From Lysobacterales bacterium (lineage in GTDB: Bacteria > Pseudomonadota > Gammaproteobacteria > Xanthomonadales > SZUA-5): 55,459 nucleotides of DNA. This document shows positions 8,842 through 16,149 of the stretch, piece after piece (within the stretch, counting starts at the first letter, position 1; the number at the start of each line of letters is the position of its first letter). The notes below the pieces were generated by a model. It worked only from the letters and a program-made list of their open reading frames with translations. It searched no databases and was not told where the DNA came from. The stretch lies in contig JALHRS010000037.1 of the NCBI GenBank assembly GCA_022841325.1, positions 1 to 55,459 on the forward strand, in the 5' to 3' direction. A program made the position numbers and the translations under genes.

Positions 8842-9831
8842 TCAGCGCTCGCCCAGCCAACGCAGAACATTGAGTACGAACTGCTTCCAGTCGTAGCCGG
8901 CGGTATTCATGCCCAGCGCCTTTGAGGTCCCGTCCTCCTGCACGAAGAGCATCGCGGCAAAACCGTTCGAATCGCCAAAGGCCGCAATCCTGCCCTTGCC
9001 ATAGGCGCCGACGAGGGCTTGGGACTCGCCCGTGCCGATCGGCCCCACACCGGTCGGGTGTCGTCGGTTTTCAGCCGTCGGAGCCAGACGAAACAGCGAG
9101 GTGAAGTCCTTGCCAGTCAGCGAGCTACCGCCAAAGGTGATCACCCTGCTGATGGATTCCGTTTCGTTGCGGCCGCGCACGATGGGGTGCTCCAGGTTGA
9201 GCAGCCCGTTCTCGCCAGAGTAGACAATCCAGCCATCTTTCCCGAGTTCCTTGTCGTAGTGCTCGGGATCTGCAACGGTGCCCACACTCGACGTGATCCC
9301 GAAGCGCTTCAGCAGCGGATTGATCGCCTGGTCGAACGGCGCATGCTCGCTGAACACCAGCAGCGAGCCCCCCGCAGCGACCCAATCGTGGACCGCCGTG
9401 AGCTCGGCATCGGTGAAGGTCGTCTCCGTCGTTACTTCGGTTCTGGTTGTGAAGTCGAAGGGCAGCGCGGTGATGATCATGACGATATCGAAGCGCGCGA
9501 GGTACTCCGGGGTGAAGAGCTCGTCGCCAACAACCGGTTGGAAACCATTGGCCTCGGCAAGATTGCGAAATGGATCGATGAAGCCCACCTGCACGAAGAA
9601 GTTGTGATGGGCCTTGTCGAGCAGGATTCTGGGCCCTTCGGCCGTGGGAAATGCGGGACTGTGGACGCTTGGATCGAAGGCAGGGTCGTTCCACATCGGC
9701 CACTCTTTGGCGGCCAGGCCAGGTGTCTGGAGTAGAAGGAGCAGCGCGCAAGCGACTGCGAAACTCAGGCTGCACTTCAGCGCGCGCCACGGCGGGAATC
9801 GCTGCTGGGAAACGGCTTTTGGGATAGGCAT
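8842..9831 (-). CDS. Secreted DUF4350/GATase-like domain protein
   Basis: About 329 residues. A signal peptide (hydrophobic SLSFAVACALLLLLQTPGLA, residues 21-40) is followed by an alpha/beta domain of the class-I glutamine-amidotransferase-like, DUF4350 type: I-L-L-D-K-A-H-H-N, V-M-I-I-T-A, W-V-A-A-G-G-S-L-L-V-F-S-E-H, N-L-E-H-P-I-V-R-G-R and G-R-I-A-A-F-G-D-S-N-G-F. It ends with F-V-L-N-V-L-R-W-L, typical of periplasmic sugar- or peptide-related binding proteins. No catalytic Cys is apparent, so a binding rather than amidotransferase role is likely. The ATG at 9831 follows a GGAG and starts the signal peptide. It is the last gene of the amidase/cupin operon, 59 bp after the preceding stop. 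Confidence 0.65.
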   Translation of the reverse strand: MPIPKAVSQQRFPPWRALKCSLSFAVACALLLLLQTPGLAAKEWPMWNDPAFDPSVHSPAFPTAEGPRILLDKAHHNFFVQVGFIDPFRNLAEANGFQPVVGDELFTPEYLARFDIVMIITALPFDFTTRTEVTTETTFTDAELTAVHDWVAAGGSLLVFSEHAPFDQAINPLLKRFGITSSVGTVADPEHYDKELGKDGWIVYSGENGLLNLEHPIVRGRNETESISRVITFGGSSLTGKDFTSLFRLAPTAENRRHPTGVGPIGTGESQALVGAYGKGRIAAFGDSNGFAAMLFVQEDGTSKALGMNTAGYDWKQFVLNVLRWLGER

Positions 9832-9890
9832 CGGGCAAGCTCCATCTGCTGGCCAGTTGGTCGCGAGGTGGAAGCGGGTTGGGCGCGAGG

Positions 9891-10613
9891 TCAGTAGATC
9901 TCGATCTCGACCAAATCCACCGGCGTGGAACCCTCGTTCTTCATTGTCAGGGTCTGGGCATTGTCCATCCATCTGAAATGGCCGGTCTCGAAATCCCACA
10001 GCCTGTTGCGCTCCCCACTCACCTCTTCCGCAATGCGTCCGCCTGATATTGCGAATATCGCGGTAGCGCCCGGTCTCACAAAGGGACCAGTCGATTCGCC
10101 AGGCGCGAGTCGGAGGCGATAGGCGCGCCCACGCGGGTTCTCCAGCACAAGCTGGATTCGCGGATCGGCTCTCTGATCCGGACTGACCAACGGGTCAGGC
10201 GCTGGCGTCATCAGTTCCATCGCAATGACGTGAAAGTCCGTGTCCTTCGAGGCGACGACGCGGTGCGAGTAAGGTCCCTGCGCAGTCGACGCGAAACCCA
10301 CTCGGCCAGCCGAGAACGACGAGTTCGTCGTCGCGCCGTCGAGCAGTTCAATGCTTATCCCGGTATCGCGAAAGATCACCGAGAAGCTGTCGGCGAGGTG
10401 TTCATGCATCAAGGTTGCCTGCCCCTTGGCCAGGCGAACCTCGTACATGCGCACCCTGCCGTTGTCGAAGCGGATCTTGTGCTCGGGTTCCGCCGTGATC
10501 GGGACCGCTTGCTCCGACGTCTGTGCCAGCCCGTTGGATGGCCAGACCAGGCCTAACAGACAGCACGAGACTGCCACCAGGCAACGCACTTGAGAGCTGA
10601 CGATGTCAAACAT
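9891..10613 (-). CDS. Secreted cupin-like protein
   Basis: 240 residues with a signal peptide (residues 1-30, cleavage near L-A-Q). Two successive small beta-barrel halves are suggested: the first holds E-V-R-L-A-K-G-Q-A-T-L-M-H-E-H with D-S-F-S-V-I, the second Y-R-L-R-L-A-P-G-E-S-T-G-P-F-V and A-I-F-A-I-S-G-G-R-I. The M-H-E-H pair in the first half could bind a metal; the second half lacks it. It overlaps the 3' end of the amidase gene by 8 bp, so translation is probably coupled. The function is unknown; a sensor or isomerase-like cupin acting with the amidase is possible (inference). Confidence 0.65.
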   Translation of the reverse strand: MFDIVSSQVRCLVAVSCCLLGLVWPSNGLAQTSEQAVPITAEPEHKIRFDNGRVRMYEVRLAKGQATLMHEHLADSFSVIFRDTGISIELLDGATTNSSFSAGRVGFASTAQGPYSHRVVASKDTDFHVIAMELMTPAPDPLVSPDQRADPRIQLVLENPRGRAYRLRLAPGESTGPFVRPGATAIFAISGGRIAEEVSGERNRLWDFETGHFRWMDNAQTLTMKNEGSTPVDLVEIEIY

Positions 10614-12162
10614 CAGGATGCCTCTGGTGCCATGGTGTTGCCTCCTCGTATGCGTGCCCGATCCGGCACAACATCGCTTCGCTCAAGAGGCTGCCGGCGA
10701 GTTGCATGGAGTAGGGCAAGCCGTCGCTGTTGACGCCGCAGGGAAGCGTCAGGGTCGGCGCGCCGGCAAAGCTGTGTGGAAAGGTGAACGACGTGATGGG
10801 CTTTTCGATTCCCAGCGTCTTGAATACTTGCGCAAGGGCTTGATTCCATTCCGCAGTGGACCCGTACTGCAAGCCTGCGGGAATTTTGAAGGGCATACCG
10901 CCGGATGGACTCAGGACCGCGTCGACCGTGGCCAAGACGGCCAGGAATCCCTCGCCGATTGACTTTCCGACCTGGCGGGCGTTGACGAGGTCCGCCTCAC
11001 TGACGCTCGAACCAAACTCGAGGAACTCCCGGAAATAGGTCCCGTACTCGTCTGCGCGTGATGGAAAGTTTTCACGATGTGCCTCGGCCGCCTCCGCGGC
11101 ACAGACCGCAAACCAGGCTGCCGGCACCTTCGAAACGTCGGGAAGCTGCACATCGACGATCCGGGCCCCGAGCCGCTGCAGTTCTGCCACGGCACGCTCG
11201 ATTGCCGCGGCCAGACCAGGGTCCACGCCGTCCAGCGCGTAGGCGCGGTCGAAGCCGATCCGCAGCCCCTCGACGCCCCGGTCAAGTTCGGCGAGCATGT
11301 TCGGCACCGGCGCTTGCAGCGACGTGCTGTCATTGGGATCGTGTCCCGCAATCGCCTCGAAGACGATCGCCGCGTCCCTCACGCTACGCGCCATCGGGCC
11401 CACGTGATCGAGCGACTCCGCCAGCGGCAGAACGCCATGGCGACTGACCCGGCCATAGCTGGGCTTGAATCCCACCAGCCCGTTGGCCGTCGCCGGAAAG
11501 CGGATCGAACCGCCGGTATCGGTTCCGAGCGACGCAAAGCAAAGACCGGCTGCCGTGGCTACGCCTGAGCCACTGGAGGAGACGCCGGCCCAGTAATCTT
11601 CACCCCAGGGGTTGACCGGAATCTCGAAGTCCCGGTGATAACCCACCATCGCGCCCTCGGTGAGGCTCAGCTTTCCGAGCAGCACAGCCCCGGCTGCTTC
11701 CAGCTTCGCCACCACGGTGGCGTCGAAATCGGGGACAAAGTCACGCAGTACCTTCAATCCGCCCATCGTCCGCACACCCTTCGTGTAGCAGAGGTCCTTG
11801 ACTGCGATCGGGACACCGTGAAGAGGGCCGCGGTAGTTGCCGGACTGAATCTCGCGCTCTGCGGCACGCGCGGCAGCCAGGGCGCTGTCCGCCATCAGGG
11901 TTGCGTAGCTGTGCAGCCTTCCATCCAGAGCGCGAATCCGGGCAAGCATCAGCTGGGTGAGCTCGACCGGCGAGATCTTCTTCGTTTCAATCAAACGCGC
12001 CACTTCCGCCAGACTCAGGTGATGCAGTGCGCCGAGTTCTCCGGGCTCCTCAACAGAAAGCGCGGAGTCAGATGAGCAGCCGGGCTGCAGCGACACCAGA
12101 ATGCCAGCGCCGAACAGCGTCAACAGCTCCCGTCGGGTGGTCGAAAAGCGCAATGGGTTCAT
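10606..12162 (-). CDS. Amidase-signature hydrolase with Tat/lipoprotein export signal
   Basis: 518 residues of the amidase-signature family, hydrolysing amide bonds with a Ser-cisSer-Lys triad. Visible residues are Lys-122 (P-I-A-V-K-D-L), the cis-Ser within GVSSSGSG (about 196) and the nucleophile Ser-219 in GTDTGGSIR. The N-terminus has a twin-arginine motif (S-T-T-R-R-E-L-L-T-L-F) and a lipobox-like L-Q-P-G-C at Cys-29, predicting an exported, probably lipid-anchored enzyme. The usual G-G-S-S-G-G-S loop reads G-V-S-S-S-G-S, slightly atypical. The ATG at 12162 follows GGGGG; a GTG at 12192 is an upstream alternative. It is the first gene of an operon with the cupin-like and DUF4350-like proteins. 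Substrate unknown. Confidence 0.9.
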   Translation of the reverse strand: MNPLRFSTTRRELLTLFGAGILVSLQPGCSSDSALSVEEPGELGALHHLSLAEVARLIETKKISPVELTQLMLARIRALDGRLHSYATLMADSALAAARAAEREIQSGNYRGPLHGVPIAVKDLCYTKGVRTMGGLKVLRDFVPDFDATVVAKLEAAGAVLLGKLSLTEGAMVGYHRDFEIPVNPWGEDYWAGVSSSGSGVATAAGLCFASLGTDTGGSIRFPATANGLVGFKPSYGRVSRHGVLPLAESLDHVGPMARSVRDAAIVFEAIAGHDPNDSTSLQAPVPNMLAELDRGVEGLRIGFDRAYALDGVDPGLAAAIERAVAELQRLGARIVDVQLPDVSKVPAAWFAVCAAEAAEAHRENFPSRADEYGTYFREFLEFGSSVSEADLVNARQVGKSIGEGFLAVLATVDAVLSPSGGMPFKIPAGLQYGSTAEWNQALAQVFKTLGIEKPITSFTFPHSFAGAPTLTLPCGVNSDGLPYSMQLAGSLLSEAMLCRIGHAYEEATPWHQRHPDV

Positions 12163-12170
12163 GTGTCCCC

Positions 12171-12339
12171 CACGAGTTGAGCGGCAAAGCACGAAATCCA
12201 GCTGGCTGAACAGCTGGAGTCGGAAAAAATCCGCGGAGTCTTTGTTGACAAAATGCGAAAATCATCTAACTCGCCCAACAAGACGGAATGCTGGGCGGTA
12301 TTGGAGGCGCTCCGCTCGTTGCGGGAATTGCGTCCCTAG
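12171..12339 (+). pseudogene. Degenerate 3' remnant of a second CadC-like regulator
   Basis: Codons in frame from 12181 read A-A-K-H-E-I-Q-L-A-E-Q-L-E-S, then F-V-D-K-M-R-K, S-N-S-P-N-K-T-E-C-W-A-V-L-E-A-L-R and a TAG at 12337. This matches the last 50 or so residues of the regulator at 5831-7423 (A-A-R-Q-E-I-Q-R-A-Q-Q-L-E-S ... S-N-S-P-N-K-T-A-C-W-V-V-L-E-A-L-R). DNA similarity continues upstream to about 12171 across an apparent 2-bp deletion that creates a TGA at 12178. The rest of the gene is gone, and the amidase gene starts just beyond. The remnant lacks a promoter and a DNA-binding domain. Confidence 0.8.
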
Positions 12340-12346
12340 GGACACT

Positions 12347-12472
12347 CTGAACAAGTTGCTGAAACTTGATTCCGATCATGGTTCGACGAGCTCACCACGA
12401 AAGGAGTCAATGACTTGGTCGTTCGCCCTGAGCCCGCCGAAGGGTGAACGGGACTTGTTCAGAGGTTCCCCT
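12347..12472. repeat. Inverted-repeat element related to 1652-1912, with a GTTCGCCCTGAGC hairpin
   Basis: It begins CTGAACAAGTTGC and ends ACTTGTTCAGAGGTTCCC, sharing ends with the element at 1652-1912. Inside, GGTTCGACGAGCTCACCACGA and CGTTCGCCCTGAGCCCGCCGA form a pair known to me as a very common intergenic repeat in proteobacterial genomes. No gene is present. Confidence 0.6.
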
Positions 12473-12530
12473 GACAGGTGAATTCGCAGCAACGGCGCGC
12501 TTCTTCGCCCTTAGGGTCCGTTCGTCAATT

Positions 12531-12653
12531 ACATGAACTTTTGACTCGCCGGAATTGGGCGCACTGCGTCGCTGCGACTCGCTTGTGTGGCGGGCCACAC
12601 CGCGCTCATCGCGCCTGGCATTGCATCCCAATCCGGCGGCCAAAAGTCCACGT
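12531..12653. repeat. Palindromic element with ~28-bp inverted ends
   Basis: ACATGAACTTTTGACTCGCC... at the left (12531-12559) pairs with ...GGCGGCCAAAAGTCCACGT at the right (12627-12653) with few mismatches. The centre holds a second perfect hairpin, GTGTGG-CGGG-CCACAC (12585-12600). The arrangement is a two-tier cruciform just downstream of the paralogue B gene and could act as a transcription barrier or a mobile hairpin. Confidence 0.6.
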
Positions 12654-12670
12654 GATTTCCTTACGGCCCC

Positions 12671-13120
12671 TTACTTGAAGGTGATCTCGCGCAGCCGGTA
12701 TTCGCCGGTGATCTGTCGAATACCCGGATAGGTCTTTGTTGTCGCCCGGTTTTTTTCTTCATTGGCGTCGCCCCAGGCCTTCATGAAAGCGTCGTAACGC
12801 TCCTTGCTCGGCTCGAGGTCAGCAGCGCTCTTGGCCCGAGTGACCAGTACCACGTTGAAATCGCCGCTCAGCGGTAGTTCACTGACGTAGACCGAATAGC
12901 TTTCGATCTGGCCAAGTTTCTTGCGTGCTTCGGCTGCGGCCACCCAGGTGCCGCGAATGCCTTCCAGGTAATAGCCGATCATGTTGGCGTCCACATGTAC
13001 GGTGGACACCTGCGAGACCGAAGTGCTGGTGTCGTAATCGGTATAGGGCTTGAGCTGGGCAAAAGCCGGCTGCGCCAGACCCAACGCCATGACGAGTAAC
13101 AGCGGTGTGCATAGTTTCAT
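12671..13120 (-). CDS. Small secreted protein of unknown function (paralogue B)
   Basis: 149 residues, same length and layout as the protein at 3923-4372. It has a signal peptide ending P-A-F-A-Q, then L-K-P-Y-T-D-Y-D-T-S-T-S-V, the shared block G-T-W-V-A-A-A-E-A-R-K-K-L-G-Q, SYSVYVSELPLSGDFNVVLV, and an identical terminus. At DNA level 12840-12959 is essentially identical to 4090-4209, while the signal-peptide and late-middle regions differ clearly. That mosaic pattern suggests gene conversion or very strong constraint on the centre. The ATG at 13120 is preceded by AAGGGGAG. Its upstream region resembles the divergent promoter at 5697-5830, although no regulator gene remains there. Confidence 0.75.
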   Translation of the reverse strand: MKLCTPLLLVMALGLAQPAFAQLKPYTDYDTSTSVSQVSTVHVDANMIGYYLEGIRGTWVAAAEARKKLGQIESYSVYVSELPLSGDFNVVLVTRAKSAADLEPSKERYDAFMKAWGDANEEKNRATTKTYPGIRQITGEYRLREITFK

Positions 13121-13250
13121 CGTGTTTGTCTCCCCTTGTGTTTGTCTTCAGATTGCCGCTCAACTCCGGCAAGGTGGGAAGACTGTATGCCGCTGCGCAA
13201 AATGATTCCTGATGGCTACATGATTTTTTTGTGATGGCGGGCGACACACA
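13121..13250. promoter_or_regulatory. Promoter region of paralogue B with conserved operator-like block (copy 2)
   Basis: The stretch from about 13150 to 13239 aligns with 5720-5811: CAGATTGCCGCTCAAC resembles CAGGTTGCCGTTCAAC, a shared A-C-T-G-T-A segment follows, and it ends with ACATGAT-T-TTTTT-G-TGATGGCG at 13218-13239. In copy 1 this block sits immediately before a regulator gene. Here the TonB receptor gene begins to occupy the far side at 13251, so the regulator has apparently been lost or replaced while the operator-like sequence persisted. Confidence 0.5.
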
Positions 13251-15542
13251 CTACCAGCGATAGCTGAACTCGATCCCGTACTGCCGCAGCGGGCTGATGG
13301 CGGCATTGGGATACGAGCCAAGCGCGGTGACCTGAGTAATGGTGCGATTGTCGGTCAAGTTGTTGATGTACAGCGCCGCATCCCAGGCGGCTCGAAACGG
13401 ATGGACGGCAAAGCGCAGGTCCAGTCGGTTCGCACTTCCGCCCTTGAAGGTGTTGCGGCTCTGATTGGTCTCGAGGAAGAACACCTCGTCCTGGTAGCGC
13501 CAGGCCAGTTCGAACTGACCATCGAAGTCCTTCCCGAGGTCCAGGGCGTATTGCAGACTGGCGAACATCGAAAGCTCCGGCGCCCGGGTCAGCTCATTGC
13601 CCGCCGCACTCACCGCTTGCAGCGGGATCGGCGCGCCCAGCAGGAACAGCAAGTCTTCCGGCACCTGTTGGGTATCGAATTTCAGCAGCTCGGTGTTCAG
13701 GACGGCGACATTGCCATCGAGGCGCAACCTGTCGGTGACCAGCAGGCTGGCCTCGAACTCCAGCCCCCAGGCCTTCGCCGCGCCGGCGTTGACGATGCTG
13801 ACGCCGCCCGTCGGTACCGGAAGGCGCACCTGAAGCTTGCTGTAGTCATAGGTGAATCCGGCGGCATTCAAGCGCAGCCGCCCTTGCAGCAGCTCACGCT
13901 TGACCCCGATCTCGAAGGCCTGGACTTCTTCGTCGTCGAAGGCCGGACTCAGGCCAAAGGAGTTGAAGCCGCCACTCTTGAATCCTTCGCTGTAGCTGGC
14001 GTAGGTGAGCGCGTTCGGCAGGATTTCGTATTCGAGAACGGCGCGTGGCGAAAAGTTGTCGAAACTGGCCGCACTGCGGAAAACCGGAGGATCGGCGAAC
14101 AGCGTACCGCCGGGAATGCGGGTGCCGGCCGGAAAAGGGCCCAGGTTGATGGGCAGCGTGCTTTCGCGGATGGTCGCGACGGTCTGCTTGTTGGCAAAGC
14201 GCTTGTCCTCGTTGCTGAAACGACCGCCGAGCGTGAGCGAGAGCCGGTCGCTGAAGGCGTAGCTGGCATCGGCAAATACGGCCCAGGAATCGAGTTGCTG
14301 GCGGGCGTCGAACCTGGCCGCGGTACCCGCCCCGAACAGCCCCTGGAAGTTGTTGATATCGAAGACGACATCCGTGTCTTCGCTGTAGTGGTAGGCACCC
14401 ACCGTCCAGACGAACGGTCCACCGGCGTTGCTGGACAGCCGCAGCTCCTGGGAGAGTTGCCTGGAACCGATCACGCCGCTGTTGTTGAACAGGGTGAAGC
14501 GGGTGCTGTCGGAGTCCTGTCTGCCGCGCAGTTCGTAATCCCGATATCCGGTGATGGCGGCCAGCGTTGCGGCGCCGAGTTCCCATTTCACTTTGAAAAC
14601 CGCATTGGTGGCGTCGGTTTCGTTGTCGCTGGGGTCGTTGAAGGAGAACTCGCCGTTGTCCAGCGCTGCGTCGAGGTCGTCGCGTCGAATGAAGGGCGAG
14701 GAGGGCTGGCCCGGAGCCACCGGCGCCACGTTGATCGTGGCGGGATCTGCTTGCTGGTTGCTGCGCTCAAGCATCAAATCGGCGCCGAGATTGGTCGCGG
14801 GTTGCCAGGCCAGCGAGAGCCGGACGGTCTCGTCCTCCCTGCCGTTCACTTCCTCACCGGTGAAGGTGTTCTCACCCCACCCGTCGACATCGGTATGGCC
14901 AATGGCGACACGACCCAGCAGGTCATCGGTCAAGGGGCCTGAGACGGCACCGAGCATCCGTCGTTCGCCGTGTTCTGCAAAGCGCAGTCGAAAGTAGCCT
15001 TCGGGCTCGGCGGTGGGGCGCGCGGGTTGCACCAGGAGCGCACCTGCAGTGGCGTTGCGACCGAACAGGGTGCCTTGAGGCCCACGCAGTACCTGGATCG
15101 ATTCGATGTCAATGAGATCGCTGGTCGAGACGCTCAGGCGTCCGACATACATTTCGTCCAGATAGACGGCAACGGGCTCGTCGTTGAAAAAGTTGCCACC
15201 ACCGTTGGCACCCCCGATGCCGCGGATCGAGATGGGTGCCGCGCCGTAGTTCACGCTGTTCGTGGTGTAGAGGTTCGGGACGAAAGCGCTCAAGTCCTCG
15301 ATGGACTGCACATCGTGGCGGACCAGAAACGCCTCATCCAGGGCGGTCACCGCAATCGGGACATCCTGGATCTCCTCGTTTCGGCGCTGGGCCGTGACCA
15401 TGATCGACTCGAGTGTCGGCAGTTCCTCGTTGGCGACCTGGTCATTGGGCTGGGAATGGGCCGCTCCACACCCGAGCGCGCCTTCCATTAGCAGGGAAAG
15501 CATGACGATGCTGCAGGCGCAGGTCATGGATGGAATGCTCAA
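13251..15542 (-). CDS. TonB-dependent outer-membrane receptor
   Basis: About 763 residues with signal peptide, TonB box-like segment L-E-S-I-M-V-T-A-Q-R-R, plug domain (D-V-P-I-A-V-T-A-L, I-S-I-R-G-I-G-G, V-A-V-Y-L-D-E-M-Y-V-G-R, I-Q-V-L-R-G-P-Q-G-T-L-F-G-R-N-A-T) and a C-terminal barrel finishing Y-G-I-E-F-S-Y-R-W with the expected terminal aromatic. The plug pattern is that of the FecA/'TonB-dependent siderophore or carbohydrate' receptors common in Lysobacterales. Import is energised by TonB-ExbBD encoded elsewhere. The start is uncertain: TTG at 15542 has a GAGGGAG before it, and an ATG lies at 15527. No SusD, TonB or anti-sigma partner is adjacent, so the ligand cannot be predicted. Confidence 0.9.
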   Translation of the reverse strand: MSIPSMTCACSIVMLSLLMEGALGCGAAHSQPNDQVANEELPTLESIMVTAQRRNEEIQDVPIAVTALDEAFLVRHDVQSIEDLSAFVPNLYTTNSVNYGAAPISIRGIGGANGGGNFFNDEPVAVYLDEMYVGRLSVSTSDLIDIESIQVLRGPQGTLFGRNATAGALLVQPARPTAEPEGYFRLRFAEHGERRMLGAVSGPLTDDLLGRVAIGHTDVDGWGENTFTGEEVNGREDETVRLSLAWQPATNLGADLMLERSNQQADPATINVAPVAPGQPSSPFIRRDDLDAALDNGEFSFNDPSDNETDATNAVFKVKWELGAATLAAITGYRDYELRGRQDSDSTRFTLFNNSGVIGSRQLSQELRLSSNAGGPFVWTVGAYHYSEDTDVVFDINNFQGLFGAGTAARFDARQQLDSWAVFADASYAFSDRLSLTLGGRFSNEDKRFANKQTVATIRESTLPINLGPFPAGTRIPGGTLFADPPVFRSAASFDNFSPRAVLEYEILPNALTYASYSEGFKSGGFNSFGLSPAFDDEEVQAFEIGVKRELLQGRLRLNAAGFTYDYSKLQVRLPVPTGGVSIVNAGAAKAWGLEFEASLLVTDRLRLDGNVAVLNTELLKFDTQQVPEDLLFLLGAPIPLQAVSAAGNELTRAPELSMFASLQYALDLGKDFDGQFELAWRYQDEVFFLETNQSRNTFKGGSANRLDLRFAVHPFRAAWDAALYINNLTDNRTITQVTALGSYPNAAISPLRQYGIEFSYRW

Positions 15543-16149
15543 AACTCCCTCGCACTAGAGTAAAGCGGCCCAGGCCGACGCCTGAGTTGGCATTTTGACG
15601 TCGGACTTTCAGCGTGAGATGCGTTGTGCGGCTGGCGGATGGATGCAGGGAGCGGCGCGCAGCCAAATGGCTCCTCCATTGGCAAGCGTCGCAACGCAGC
15701 AGACGCCGTCCAGGCGCGCAATCCGAAGGACCGAAGGCGATTTTCGCGCATGGCCGGGCCAGAAAACACTCATTTTTCACTGTGAAGGTACGATTCGACG
15801 GACACTGCGGCGCAACAAAGGACACCCAGTAGCCCCAGGACGAATCTGGCACAACAAAGGACACCCAGTAGCGCCAGGACGAATCTGGCAGTACATCGAA
15901 GGGGCAGTTCCTGTACTCGGTGGGGCGTAGCGAGCGGCTGAGGCACCGAGTTACTTTTCTGACCGATGAGGGCTTGCTGGGCGTCGATGCTCCAACACCC
16001 GTTCTTGCCCGCTCAAGCCGGCTCACTCGTGTGTCGCCAAGAGCGGCCGTACCTGGAGAGCGTCGCGTGCGGCGAACAGGCAGTCCATTCTCCGCATTGC
16101 GTGCGTCGAATCACTTGCCCTTGCGGCGTATACCGGCTCTAATCTCCGC
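15543..16149. other. Gene-free, repeat-bearing stretch upstream of the Fic gene
   Basis: I find no credible gene. It contains two direct copies of about 38 bp (15813-15889), each built of ACAAAGGACACCCAGTAGC followed by CCAGGACGAATCTGGC. At 15914-15950 there is a hairpin with ACTCGGTG/CACCGAGT arms. The TTTTGACGTCGG and CCAAATGG segments near 15593 and 15662 resemble parts of the hairpin elements at 1652 and 12531. The last 100 bp presumably holds the Fic promoter, but no clear -35/-10 stands out. Confidence 0.5.
15813..15889. repeat. Two direct repeats of about 38 bp
   Basis: Two adjacent copies differ at one or two positions: AACAAAGGACACCCAGTAGC, then C or G, then CCAGGACGAATCTGGC. Each copy can form a small CCAG/CTGG hairpin. 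The AAAGGACACCC core is loosely reminiscent of the AAGGGACAGTC core at 1-345. Confidence 0.7.

Noticed and set aside
12407..12643. Minus-strand 78-codon ORF next to paralogue B
   Set aside because: It runs through two hairpin elements and has no protein-like features.
13401..14942. 513-codon plus-strand frame opposite the TonB receptor
   Set aside because: The minus strand encodes an unbroken plug and barrel with clear motifs; the plus frame has no start site or domain and is a shadow.
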